Position numbers and translations under genes: made by a program. Under the pieces are notes generated by a model that worked only from the letters and a program-made list of their open reading frames with translations, had not been told where the DNA came from and made no database searches. This document shows positions 48,654-60,393 of a stretch of 64,000 bases of DNA, in pieces; within the stretch, counting starts at the first letter, position 1, and the number at the start of each line of letters is the position of its first letter. The stretch comes from Gaeumannomyces sp. JS-464 (taxonomy: Eukaryota > Ascomycota > Sordariomycetes > Magnaporthales > Magnaporthaceae): assembly GCA_002197995.1 (NCBI GenBank), contig NGZR01000001.1, positions 6,572,001 to 6,636,000 on the forward strand. The letters run 5' to 3'.

Positions 48654-49706
48654 ATGGAACTCATCCTTGGGACCCAAACTCGCCCGAGCACTGCGACCGG
48701 ATGTACTGTCAGCGCGTAGCTTGTGGCTGGGCTTGGGATATTGAAAGGTTTAAAGAGACCAGCACAAAAGGCTCGGCCGCTTTTTATTGGGGGTAAGAAA
48801 ACCCCAGACATCCCCAGGCGAGGGGTAAGCAGCATGAGGATAACGCCCACGGGCTAGGGGTTACCTATCCGCCCTTGGTCAGCCTGCTACGGGCCGATTT
48901 GAGACCTGATACTAAGCTTGTAATTTTTGAGGTCTTCCGTCAAAGGCTCTAAAAGATGATTTCCCCGGAAAGGAGGCCATGATCGCCAAGCATGCCGCCA
49001 AGTTCCCAGAGGCAAGTTCCTTTAGCTCATTCTCCATTACATCTCCTCGGATAATAGCAGATATTAACAACAAGTGCCCAAAAGGAGTCAACCCCCCTCC
49101 GAGACACCGCCACCTCCATCTGGGCCGAGCCCCGGGTGCCGCCGCCTACAATCCCCGGACGCACCTTTGTGCCCCTCGGCCACGTCGGCCTCGGCCGGCT
49201 GCAGCCCGAAGACGAACGCGCCACGCTGGCAGTAGCCGGCGACGGCGACGAGCGCCGCGCCGCCGTGGCCTGGATCGGCCCGCTGTACGTCTCGTGGGCC
49301 ATCCAGCGCGTCGGGCTGGGCCGGTTCGCCATGGACGAGGCCGAGCGCCTTGCGGGCCTGCCGCCCGTGAACGCAGATGTCGTCGGGCTCGACGCGGTCC
49401 GCGGCGACCAGGCGCTGCAGCCCGACCTGGTCAGGACGCACTACGAGGAGCGCGGGTTCCCGACGCCTGTTGTGAGTTTTTTTTTTTCTTTTTTTTTTTT
49501 TTTTTCCCTCGTCCCAGGCCGCTGTGGAATTTGTACTAACAAAATTTCTGCACCTATTCCAGATCAGCAACCATGCTTGGTACCTGACACGAGGATACTC
49601 AGAGTACTGGAGGAAGGACAACGCGTACCCCTGGACGGACTCCAAGACGGGCGAATTGCGGCAGCTTGGCTGCGTATACCTCAAGAAGAAGCTCCCTCGG
49701 CGTTGA
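48654..49706 (+). CDS. GNAT-like acetyltransferase, one or more frame breaks
   Basis: A fungal GNAT-type protein of about 260 residues. The ATG at 48654 gives MELILG; a one-base shift near 48680 is needed to enter CDRMYCQRVACGWAWDIERF. An intron starts after FYWG at about 48790. A later exon reads FPGKEAMIAKHAAKFPE and joins, through a possible GC-AG intron at about 49013-49084, to TATSIWAEPR. The catalytic half has PLGHVGLGRLQP, AVAWIGPLYVSWAIQRVGLG as the acetyl-CoA loop region, and RFAMDEAERLAG. A T-rich intron at 49472-49562 precedes the last exon, with ISNHAWYLTRGYSEYW and the TGA at 49706. The acceptor is unknown. The upstream exons are less certain than the last two. Confidence 0.7.
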
Positions 49707-50137
49707 TGTGGATAACAAGGGTTCAAGATATGTATGGTGTTAAAATGGAATGAGAAGAATGGATAATGCGTGATACCTAGTTGCGCCCATCTACCTCGCT
49801 GTTCCCGTCCGCCTAACCCAACCCTTATCCAAAAATGCCATACCACGACGCCCTTGTTGCCAGCAATTGCGCCTGTTAAAAGAAACGTCTTCGTGTATCC
49901 CTGAGAGCGAAAAGCAGATGTATCCCATAACGACGCAGAAAAAAAAAAGGAACCAACGATGTTTCGCCAATCATCTCCATCCAAGATTTGTACTCCGAAA
50001 CCTCACCCGCCATAACCCGGTTTTCCTTCAAACAAGACATCAGAAGCAAAAGCCCAAGAGGTATCATGCGCACAACCCAATGCTAGGAGCCAAGCCAGGC
50101 CCGATCCCAGAACAACACAGCAAGATCCGTTCATAGC
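49707..50137. other. convergent 3' flanks
   Basis: About 430 bp between the stops of two convergent genes, carrying both 3' ends. A-rich run at about 49940-49950. No gene. Confidence 0.5.
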
Positions 50138-50487
50138 TCAAGGAAAGATAGACAGCCTGGAGGGTATATGTAGCATAACTGAAAAAAGTGGAAGTTGAAA
50201 ATAGAAATATACGATAGGGAGCAAGAGAGTCAAGATGTGTGCAGACGCGATTGAAGGCTCCGATACAGGCCAGGGGTATGCATGAAGAAAATATTCCCGG
50301 GATGAGAGGTCAGGCAGGCTACGGCCCAGGAGATGAGAGCCCACAGGCGGGCCGCTGGCCTGCCGGTGTCCACTCGTCGTCGGCGTCTCGACCGAGAAGT
50401 GTCCGATTCCGGGGGAGCTCTCCTCCCACCTTTTCATCTCGTTGGCGTCCAGATAGCTGGAGATTTGCTTGGGAGACTTGGGGTACG

Positions 50488-50527
<40 letters not shown>

Positions 50528-52986
50528 TTGTTGTTGTTGTCGTGCTGATGATGGTGCTGCAGTGCCAGGGCCGCCTGTTGCTGCTGTCGACTCCACGCTC
50601 CGCGCCCGCCGTCGGACCTGCCGCATCGTCGGGCGTGCCAGGTCGGTTGGTTGTGGTATTGCTGCCGCCGCCGCCGCTGTTGGTTGCTCCGACTCCAGTC
50701 GCGGCACTCGTGCTGTTGATCGGCGTGAAAGAAAGGGATGAGGTCGGCCTCTGAGGTGGCTGTTGTTGCTGTTGCTGCTGCTGCTGCCTACTCGCGCCTG
50801 GCCCGTTGTCGTTCGTAGATGTCGGGCCCTCCGGCGTTGGGCGAGTCGCGATCGTCATATGCAACCACAGCTGCCGATTTGTCCTCAACTGACATGATGA
50901 CGCCGTTGTTGACCACCTTGGAGTTCTCTTCTTGCCACTCCTTCAGGCCACCACCTGCGGGTACGGCGCGCGGCGGTCTCCCCACCGCTGCCCTGGACCG
51001 CCGCCTGATAGTCGCTTTTGACTTGTTGATAGTACTGATCCTTCTCGAGAAAGTACAGGCTGTACGTCCCGCCATCTTGAGCGAGTTGGACATCTTGACG
51101 AGCGTGTGGAACGTCACGCTGGAGGGCCCCAACTTAGTGATCCCGCCGCCAACTCCGGCGGGGGTGATGGCCCCGCCACCATCTTCCCCTGTCCCTCGCT
51201 TGAGTCGTCCGGGCCACCGCCTCCACCGCTGCCTTCGTTGTCATCAGGGTCCTCGTCCGCCAGCATGTGGCCCTCGGTGTCCATATACGGGAAATGGTAC
51301 GCATAGATTCCCACAAAAGCAGCGGTCCAGACGGCAAAGAGGACGAGCCCGGACATGGGCAGCTTGTCGCGGCTCTGGCACGTCTCGATCAGGTCCACGA
51401 TCTCCCGGGCCGATCGGAACACCTTCTCAGCACTGTGCAACCAGAAGCCCTCGGGTACCTGGAAGCGCCCCTCAGGGAAGGTCTGCCCATCCAATGGGCC
51501 GACGGGACCAGGACAGCGGACGGGGATGAATGGTATGTATTCGCGGTGGAGCATGATCTGGCAGACGCAGCCGAGCATGTGCAGCGACACGTATGCGCTG
51601 GATCCCTGATGGTTCTCGTGCTTGAGATAGTTGGCACGCGAGAGCTTGAGGACTTGCGGAAGCGCCGCGTAGAACCCGTCAAGCCTCCGCTCTAGACGTG
51701 CGAAAGCGGTGCTCTCTATCCAGGGAGGGGATTCTCCGTCCGCAGCTCTCCCACCGGCGAAGCTGTAATCGGAAATCTCGCCCCATATGTCCACCAGCTT
51801 TATGAAGCACCCCAAAAGGCTGTCTCGGTAGCCCTTGCTTGTTCGTTCCTCCTCGGTGGTCGTGAGGAACCCGGTAGGTGACTCCTCGGCGAAATCAAAA
51901 TCCATCTCGGAGCAAGGCAGTTGGATCTTCATGTCTTCGGACCTTATGGCAGAGACCCTGTCCTTTCCGCAGGAGAGCATCCGGTCCAGAATGAAACAGC
52001 TCCACATGGTCCGTCTCCTAACCTCTTTGGCTGTCACCAGCTCGTCGGCCGGCGCGTCCGACTCTGCCATCCGCTTGCGCTTGCCGGCACGATGATGCGG
52101 CTCTGCCTGAACGGATACAAGTGTTGGTGGCGCCTCCTGCATCGGATCCCCAAAGCACAGACCCAGAGCCTGAGACATGCGGATTGCGATGCCGACGTAC
52201 ATCCATGCGCCAAGCCCACCCGTGTTTGGCTTAGCCTGACTCCATTCGTAGAGGCCCAGCATCAGGAAGGCCTGAACGCGCTCGACCGACGCCCACTGCC
52301 ATGCAGCTCCTCATAGGTCCCAAAGACTTGGCAAGGATGTCGGCGAAGTACTCCGAGGCCGCCGCTGCTGTTGATCCGTCGGAGCGTATCTGGATCGAAC
52401 GGTTCTTAGCACTGCCACCTTGCTGGTTGGCGACGGAATGCGCGATGTATTTGACGAGATCCGGATGGAATCGTGCTGTTAGGGTCAGCATGCCGAGCAG
52501 GACGAGGTTGACGTCCGAGTCCCCCGGCCTGTCACTCCCCCGGTTTTTGGACGAGCCTGAGTACCACTTGAGTGTTGGTACGTGGAGGAAAGGCAGCTCG
52601 GTGGCGAAGTGAAGCTTGAAGATGTCGAAACATTGGATCCACAGCGTCTCGGTCAGATATGGCGCGCCAAGATCTCGGCCCCGAATCTGGACGCGCTCGA
52701 AGTGGTCGTGATGGGGCTCTCGTCCAGCCTCTTGAGCCGCTTTGCGCTCGACTGTGCTCCTCCCGCTTCACCGTCACCGGAGGGTCCAGCCTCTTGGGGG
52801 CAGGAAGGTCGGATCCGGGTACCTGCATTCCTTTCCAGTTTTCACGCAGCCGTCGCAGGGCGAGCTGCCACCGAAGTTGTCACACTTGATCTTGGATTTC
52901 CGGCATCTCAGACACGCGATGCTCGACCGCATCGGTGGCCGTTTCAGGACGGCGCTGACCTTTTTCTCGTCTGCGCTGCTGGCCAT
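50138..52986 (-). CDS. Zn2Cys6 transcription factor with fungal TF domain and polyglutamine tracts, frame breaks
   Basis: A nuclear DNA-binding regulator. The ATG at 52986 gives MASSADEKKVSAVL, then the binuclear cluster CLRCRKSKIKCDNFGGSSPC...CVKTGKEC with six Cys. The middle homology region runs from HFATELPFLHVPTLKW through MLGLYEWSQAKPNTGG, IRMSQALGLC and RRRTMWSCFILDRMLS, typical of the fungal-specific TF domain. The C-terminus has a 9-Gln and a 17-Gln tract and ends near SYLDANEMKRWEESSPG; the stop at 50138 is approximate. Frame changes are needed at about 52800, 52730, 52310 and 51120, and in the repeat region. Coding-like sequence upstream (53157-53340, with PKRKLEDAFVSRGIFH) may be an earlier exon. 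Target genes cannot be read; the distance and intervening housekeeping gene make a polyketide-cluster role unlikely. Confidence 0.85.
50491..50543 (+). repeat. (CTG)n/(TTG)n trinucleotide tract encoding polyglutamine
   Basis: About 12 GCT units followed by about 6 GTT units on the plus strand. On the minus strand this is CAG/CAA, giving the 17-Gln run of the Zn2Cys6 factor. A second, shorter tract lies at 50758-50787. Confidence 0.9.
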
Positions 52987-54963
52987 GACTGCGAATCCCG
53001 CAACCCTGAAGGCTCATCACTGGCGGCCGCCGTCACGGCTAACTCCTGGCTCCTGGCCGTTGCACCTGCTACATCTGTGTTGCTCGTACCAGTAGCTGAC
53101 GATTCCCGTAGCCCGCAGGCGTAGGCGGATAATGCGCCTGTGATGCGGTGTTGAGCGGAACCGGTGAAATATCCCCCGGGAGACGAAAGCGTCCTCGAGC
53201 TTGCGCTTGGGTGCTGATGTGATAGACGCGCTTATGGCGCTTTCATCAGCATCCGACGGATCGGAGGAGAAATGATAGACTGAATCCGAAGCGGGGACGT
53301 AATTGTGCCGGCTTGGGTCTTCGGCAGACCCTAGCACCAAGCGACAGTCGGGGACAGAGAGGGATCGGCAAGAGCGCGGGGACTAGGGTGACTCGAGTTC
53401 GAGACAGGCAGATACCCGGTGTGGTGGAAGAAAGCCAAGGGCGTAAGCAGCGGAAAGACGAGCTGCCGCCGCCGCCGCTGGTTCTGGGTGCAGCGGACGG
53501 CTGTGGCTAGCCGGCCAGGAAGACACAAAGGCTTGTCGCGGCGGTCGTCGTGCACGTCAGGGCTTCCTTCCACGAGTCAGCACACGATGCTCGTGAGAGA
53601 CAGCACACGAAGCCGGGAGTGACGGGGCTGGGGTTTGTCAGCGCGCGGGCGCGTGAATATTCAGACTCGGCTCGGGCGAACGGGTTGGGTGTTGCAAAAA
53701 GGGTGGCACAACGTCGCGAGCAATGCAGCTACCCGGCGATGACGACGAGGTCAGCCGTATAACCCTGGTTGGGCTCGGTTGAGAACCTCAGCAGCTGTCC
53801 GGTCTGAGCACCAATGCGTCGTCCGCTGTATTCCCGGCGTGATGGAAATGCCTGGTGGACGTAAAGGGCTGCGCCGGTGACAGCGCAAGGCTGAAATTAG
53901 CATCGACGTCGCCGTGTGCAGTTGGACATTGGGCGCGCAAGCTTGGCTCAGCCAGCTTGCAAAGGGGAGCGCACAACCCTAAGCCACCTAGCTGCCGAGG
54001 TTTGGAACGCTTTGTACCTACTTCGCGTCCCAAGTACCTCCGCACCTCATGTCCAGCCGAACCGAGCCAATAGGTAGGCCGCAAATAACTCCTAGAGTCG
54101 ATCAATGCAAGGCGCGCCTGTTTCGGAAGCCCACTCAGTTGTCCCCAAGTCGCGACGACAGCTGACAATGCTGAGACTGGGAAGGCGCGGGGTTACTGTG
54201 CAAAGGAGATTGGCGCGCTTGTTCTGGGCTGTGAGATTGAGGGCGGCCTTCGCTCGGTCAGGCGGGAGCGCGAAGAGCAGGATAGTCAGAGCCGCGACCC
54301 GTGGTCTTTGAGAGGGGCTATGGTCGGTTTGTTTACCGCTTCGCCAGGCGTCTGTCACCCTTGTCGAAAGCAAAAGTGCGAAAAGAAGGGGGAGGCTGGC
54401 GCGAGATCTGGGCCGGGCAGGTCGGCTTGTTGACGAAAACGGAGAGAAGGCGGGTGGACGGCGATGGGTGCGAGTTACATACACGCCCGTCACCCAGCTG
54501 TCTACGATGCTAGTGAGACGGCTGGCACAACCCTACTGTAGTAGTAGGCATTTGGGTATAGCGCTCCGACTCCAGCAGCGCTTCCAAGATATCAACCCCA
54601 TTTCTAGGGCTCCACCCGCCGCATTGATCCTTCCCGGGCATGGGATCGATCAAAACGACGGGACGGGATTGGGCGGACGGGCTGGAGCGGTACGGAGCGG
54701 CGGTGGGCAAAACAAGGGAAGGCCTCAGCAGCAGGCGTGTCCCTCAAGCTCCTGGTAGGTAGCATGGGGTGGGAAGAGGTGCCTGGCTGTCGTACCACAC
54801 CCCGGCCATCCAACCTGCCTGTGTTGGCTAGAGGGCGCCAGGGCGGGCAGGCCCCTCCTCGGGTGTGACTGGTGTGGGAGGAGAAGAAGCAAGATGACAT
54901 CCATCGTGTGTTGCCTGGGAATTCGTAGACGGCAATCCAGGCAACCAAGATTCAGCTCCCCAA

Positions 54964-54994
54964 GGAAGAAAGAAAGAAAGAAAGAAAGAAAAAA
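54964..54994 (+). repeat. (GAAA)n microsatellite
   Basis: About seven tandem GAAA units ending in a short A run. Non-coding, likely length-variable between strains. Confidence 0.85.
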
Positions 54995-55891
54995 TCAAGC
55001 GAGACCAGGATAACCCCGCGCTAGCGAAAGTGGCACAGATCCCGTGGCGGCCGGCAAGGCCTGACGGAAAGATACGCAGCCGCGAGTGTATTGCCCGATG
55101 GACATGCCTTCGTCGTCCGGCCCAGGCTGGTTGGTTGGCTGCCTGACCCAACTGGACACGCGGATGCTGGCCCGATGCAAACCGGGAGTTTTGTATGCAT
55201 GGAATCAGCACATACGATGAGTAGGTGGATGTCGTCGGTGCATCCTCAACCCAAAGGAACAAACACGCCCGATAGTAGACACGTGCAATTTTCCCGGCGA
55301 CTAAGCCTACCCGAAGGGAGGAAGCCGAGAGGACCTGTGAAACCCGCTTGGCTGGCAACGACGAGCAGATGTGGGGGTGTATCGGTTAATGTAGCTCGGA
55401 GGGGATGCCACTTGCGATGCTGGGGTAGCCCCATTATACAACGCGCTCGGTGTGTCCAGCCACACTGGTCCACCCCGCCAGTTCTTTCCGATTGTCCGTG
55501 CCATTTTAAGCTTGGACGGAGTCGTTTGCAATTCTCAAGCCCGGGAGCAAACAGTTGACCAGCCAGCCCAACGTTCATCACCATAAGGCTGGCCTTTGTG
55601 CCATGTTGTGTGAGGCCAAGGTGGCCGAGTCACGGCCGGACCGTCCCAGGCGCCAGTCAGCCCAACCCCTGACTGGCTGCTGCACAACAAATCCATCGCG
55701 CTCAGGATTGGACAGTGGCGTCGGGCTTGGTAAACGATATGCTGCAAGTCCGGATCACAGGGGACGCGCACCTGACGGGGAGGGGACGGATGATGCGATG
55801 GGAGGGGGTCAGGAAGAGGGAGGGGGTGGTTGGTTCGCCATTCGCCAGCGGAGAGCTGAGACGTCGCTATCGTGGGGCTTGTGTAAGGGTC

Positions 55892-55913
55892 GGGGGGGGG
55901 GGGGGGGGGGGGG
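55892..55913 (+). repeat. 22-base G homopolymer
   Basis: An uninterrupted run of 22 G on the plus strand, in non-coding DNA. It could form a G-quadruplex; the exact length is unreliable because homopolymers are error-prone to sequence. Confidence 0.85.
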
Positions 55914-57928
55914 CGAGAGGTGGCGCCCGCAGATGTAGCCGCAGCCGAGACCATGACCTAGCAGGGCCAGAGAGGCCTTTTTTGACGGCCGCATCGGTCC
56001 ACTGGTCGAGGCTGCTGCCGCGACCCATTGGCAAGCCATGCAAGCCCCGCGACGAGTAGGTCCCGGCGGAAGGTCGGTTGGTGCGCGGATAGCTGGCGAC
56101 CCTAAGCAAGCCGACCGACATGGCGGTCAGCCCACGCGGCACATCAGGTACCCTCGTACCCATGGGATGACGCACCTGGCTGTGTGTTGCCAGGTTTTTG
56201 GTCGACTCTCGAGCGCGCGCTAGACGATGGCTTGTGCAGCTGTGATTGACGTAATGACATCTTGCGTGCTTGAGAGCTGTCCATGGAAGAAAGTGGAAGC
56301 AGCTGAGACTCGAAGAATTTGACTCTAGGTTGACAAGGCTAGCATGGATTGTCACGCGCACACTCGACTCGATCAAATCAGCGACAGATCCGGCAAGCAA
56401 ATTGAAGGAGGAGCCTCCTTGATGTCCGCCCAATTCTCCCAATCCTCCCACCCTTCCCCCAAGCAACCCGGGCCGACCCAACATGAATGGCACGCCTAAT
56501 GCACCACCATCATCCCCCAATGATGCTGGTTATTAAATACGAACTGCAGAAAGACGCTTGCTAGTTTTCGGGCGTTAGGGCGCAAAAAAAAAAAAAAAAA
56601 GAAAAAGAAAAAAAAAAAAGAAGAAGCAGCAAAACTAGCTCTCTTCAGCAACAGACCGTAGGCAAGCCTATTGCGCGATCTAGTTGAGGCCATCTGGATA
56701 CGAAGTTTTCGCGCCACGAGGCTTTGAGATGCCGCATAGGGGCTACTGAGCCCGGCACCAGATCTAGTGTTCGATTTTTTTGGTTCGCGTTAGTACTAGG
56801 CTGAAAAGGCTGAGGCGTCGCCGAGGTCCCCGTTTCACATGGCGCGCACGCTAGGCCTTTGTCATTGGCCAGAGAGTAATCGGGGAAGGAAGATGAGCCC
56901 AACCCCTTTGATCATACCCAGAGCAGAGTCGTGATCGCAGCCCCAGACACCGCTCTCACAACTCCGAGCCCAACCTCGACCGGACGACCTCGACGCCCGC
57001 CCGGGCCTAATACGGCCGCTCGAAACCCGGTCTCGAAAGTCTTACACCAGGGATGTACTCGCAAGCCTTTACTACCGCTATCTATGTGAGAGGACCCTAA
57101 TGGAACATGTATGCGAGTGAGATGGCAACCTGAGCGCTACTTAGAGTCGGGTTTTAAAGGGCCCGTTCCTCGGAGCGACGACGGACAAAGAATACCGAGA
57201 CTAGCCACAAAATGTCCATTTACCCATCATGGGGATGAGACCGTGACAGCGACTCCTTTAATATGAACATCTCTCAATGAAACCCTCTTTGCTTGCAGTA
57301 CGGAAATCGCAACAACTTGACGTCGGGTTGTAGCGGTACTATTCGTGGCATTCTGACGGACTACTCTTTCCGCGATCTTGGCTGTCGGGAAAACACGTCT
57401 GTAGCAACCTCGCGCGACGTGGCCGGAACGGCGACGAGTGAGGGATCATCACGGAATGCTGGAAACAGCAACGAGCCTACCGATCCGATCCCGTCGAAGG
57501 AAGCAGTTCTGTCCGTAGACTGCCTTGAACCGTGGAGAAGGTTGAGGGAAAGGCGGGGGAGAACGGTGTCGTGCCTCCGAGTTCCTTCTGTATGCAACTC
57601 GACGTTGCAGTCAGTTGAACATTTTTGAAGTTCGGCACGCAAAGGAGGATGGCTCGTAACCTAATCTCTCTTAGTAATTTGACCGCCAAGGCAACGGAGA
57701 TCTGCTTCACGCCATTATTATCTCGTCAGTGTCGTTTCCAGCGTCACATGGGAAGTAACCACATCCATCATTCAACTGGTATAGTGGGAGGAATCCCAAA
57801 CTTGACAATGATCCGGACCTCAGAAGTTCCACCAAAGAGGCCATTTGCCGGAAGCAACTCTCCGCTGCCAGCCTTCGTGTCGTAGTACGGCTTGGCAGGC
57901 TCGGTTCTCCATGATGCTCCGAACAGCA

Positions 57929-57936
57929 TATAAATA
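57929..57936 (+). promoter_or_regulatory. TATA box of the feruloyl esterase
   Basis: TATAAATA lies 128 bp upstream of the ATG at 58057, a good consensus at a normal fungal distance. Confidence 0.6.
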
Positions 57937-58056
57937 GGTGATGTCCTGGATGATATGATGTCAAGACGAGACAGGTTGACAGTCACGCCGAGTAACCTGC
58001 TCAGCACCAGGGCCCCATTCCGTGTCACTTGCCATCGCCGTACAAGACTCGCAAAC

Positions 58057-58992
58057 ATGGTCCTCGTCAGCTCCTTCTTCCTGGGCTTCTTGAGCCTGGC
58101 TCACGTCGCCGTCGCCGGACTGAGCCCGGGATGTGGCAAGGCCCCGACGATCACATCGGGCACCAAGACCATCAACGTCGGGGGCCAGCAACGCCAGTTC
58201 ATGATCCGGGTCCCGTCCAACTACCAGAACAACAGGGGCTACAAGCTCGTGTACGGCCTGCACTGGAACGGCGGGCGCATGGATCAGGTCGCCAACGGCG
58301 GCGACCTCGGCTCGCGCGGCTGGAAGTACTTTGGACTGCAAGACGTTGCGAACGAGACGGCCATTTTCGTTGCACCCCAGGGCCTCAACGGCGGCTGGCC
58401 TAATAACGGCGGCTCGGTCAGTTGCCCAGTTTAAAGCGACAACCCGTACGGATTTAAAGCTGACAATAGGAATGTCTTCTAGGACCTGCGCTTCATTGAC
58501 GCTATGAACCAGTACATCGACGCGGGCCTTTGCGTTGAGCAAACCCAGCGCTTCGCCATCGGCTTTTCCTACGGCGCGGCCATGTCGTACGCTATCGCTT
58601 GCTCGCGGGTCCGCAGCGGTTTTCGCGGAATCGCCGCCATCGCCGGCGGGACCATGTCCGGCTGCGACGGCGGCAACGACCCCATCGCCTACTTTGGAAT
58701 TCATGGTATTCGCGATGGAACGCTTATATTGCCAGCGGTCGCTCCATGCGCGACAAGTTCATCCGAACCAACGGCTGCGCGTCCATGGCCGGGGCCAGGG
58801 AGCCGTCGCAGGGCAGCAGGACGCACATCACCACGGCCGCTACCGGCTGCAAGGCGGGCTATCCGGTCCAGTGGGCGGCGCACGACGGTGGGCACATCCA
58901 GGCGCGCTGACCGGCCTGACCGAGCACCCGAGGAGAACGGGCAAGCGTCTTGGGTGGGGCCTGAGGTCTGGCAGTTCTGGAGCAAGCTGTAA
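58057..58992 (+). CDS. secreted feruloyl esterase (CE1-like), frame breaks near the C-terminus
   Basis: An extracellular esterase releasing ferulic acid from arabinoxylan or pectin, of the C/D-type fungal family. The ATG at 58057 begins a signal peptide (MVLVSSFFLGFLSLAHVAVA), and the mature N-terminus is GLSPGCGKAPTITSG. RQFMIRVPSNYQNN, LVYGLHWNGGRMD and FVAPQGLNGGWPNNGG are family stretches. An intron at 58417-58482 joins GGS to DLRFIDAMNQYIDAGLC. GFSYGA carries the nucleophile Ser in a G-x-S-x-G elbow. AHDGGHI supplies the catalytic His. The end reads ENGQASWVGPEVWQFW and TAA at 58992. Single-base changes near 58715 and 58905 are needed to keep these stretches in one protein. About 290 residues, a normal length. 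Confidence 0.88.
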
Positions 58993-60393
58993 GGGATGGG
59001 CCATAATAGGCTGAGGCAAGCTAAAAAAGGGAAAAGGTGGTTCGGGGATGGATGGAAGCTTCGGATGCTCAAATGTGTGTAGTCGTTGAGTGGTGGATGT
59101 TGTGGCTGGTGAAGCGAACAGCGGCGATATGGTTGAGCTACACAATTTGATTAGTCTTCTTGACTTGGGAAGCGAACCCGCAGAAGCTGGAAGCGACTTG
59201 CACCGCCACCGATTTGGTCGAGCCTCTGAGACTGAAGCCAAGGGAATGGTTGCTCCAGTCATCCCTGAAATGGGCTCATATCCAACATATCGCACGGACT
59301 CGGCACGCCTTTCCTCGGGGATATAAGCAATAACCGTATGTAGCGTCGACCAGAAGCCTTTATGGCCGCCTCCTCGAGCGAGGGGTTTGGGGGGTTCTGG
59401 GCTTGTCCGGGAGTGAGACCGTCCAGGCATTCAATCGCCCCTGGGCTCCCTCATCCCTCTACGTAGTACGTCGAGTGCGCGGATGCTTAGTCCGCGACAC
59501 GACGCAATGCAAATCAGAAGGAACAAGCTTTTTCCGTCTGGTCCGGAACAGGCAGACCAGACATCGGCGTGAGGCGCAGCAGCGGCTCCAGATCAAACGA
59601 AGACCCGGCAGAGCAAGAAGCCGTTTCAACGCCCGTTTCCTTGGCAGACACACAACCCGTGGCACTATTTGAGGCGTCTGTGCATGCATGTTGCGTGTGT
59701 GACTGTTTGAGTGCGGGTGTGGGTGTGCCCATCATCCATCATGGATGTGTGTTTCTTTTTTCAGCGGCGGAGAAAGGGGAAGCGAGCGCAAGCGGTAGCT
59801 TGGGACCCAATGACGTCGCTCCACCCCCTTGGAGAGGCCTCTCGATGGCAAACCGCCCCCGAGCTTGGAGCTGTTTGCTCCACACAGGTGCGGCCTTTAA
59901 GCGCCAGCCAGCCAGCGTCGCATGCACAACGACCCTCGCCGCCACTCTCGCGCCCCAGCAAGCGGACCAACATTCCGGGCGGCGGCTTTTGGACTATCAG
60001 ATAATACTCCAAATTTGGAAACACCACACCGCGTTTGCAATTCTTTTCTCTCGGCACGGAAGACGAAAACGAAAAGAAGCACCGGCAAGCTGGTGCACTA
60101 CCAGACTGCCTGGAAGACGCACTGCAACCCCAGGGCACCCATTCGTGGCTCATTCTCAACCCCTGCCTGAGTGCTGCTCTCCACTCTTGCAAACGACTGA
60201 CACGCGCGCGTCTCGTCGCTCGACCCCTCCATCCTTAAAAACCACCGAGGTTTGCGACCAGCTGTAGGGCAACTGCGCTGCCCGCACACACGGCACCGCG
60301 ACAGTTACGCACTTCGCTGGGGAAAAGAAACCAGCTTGAAGGATAGCAGACGGCTATTACAGGCTTCCAGTGGGACAACCCCAGAGTCACACA
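58993..60393 (+). other. intergenic, promoter of the spartin-like gene
   Basis: 1.4 kb between plus-strand genes. Frames overlap without motifs. The right part should be the promoter of the next gene; no clear TATA box was found, as is common for housekeeping genes. Confidence 0.45.

Larger units (their letters stand above)
52987..58056. other. 5-kb gene-poor region between divergent genes
   Basis: Left end: promoter and possible upstream exon of the Zn2Cys6 factor. Right end: feruloyl esterase promoter. Frames here overlap in several phases and show no motifs. It contains an AAAG microsatellite, a 22-G run and an A-rich tract at about 56583-56620. No terminal repeats, transposase motifs, tRNA or 5S rRNA were recognised. 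Confidence 0.5.

Noticed and set aside
56980..57060. Possible tRNA or 5S rRNA
   Set aside because: A TCGAAACCCGG-like stretch was noticed, but no matching acceptor stem, anticodon arm or 5S internal control region could be built.
53400..58000. Relic transposon in the gene-poor region
   Set aside because: No terminal repeats, target duplications, transposase or reverse transcriptase motifs were found, and the region is not unusually AT-rich as expected after RIP.
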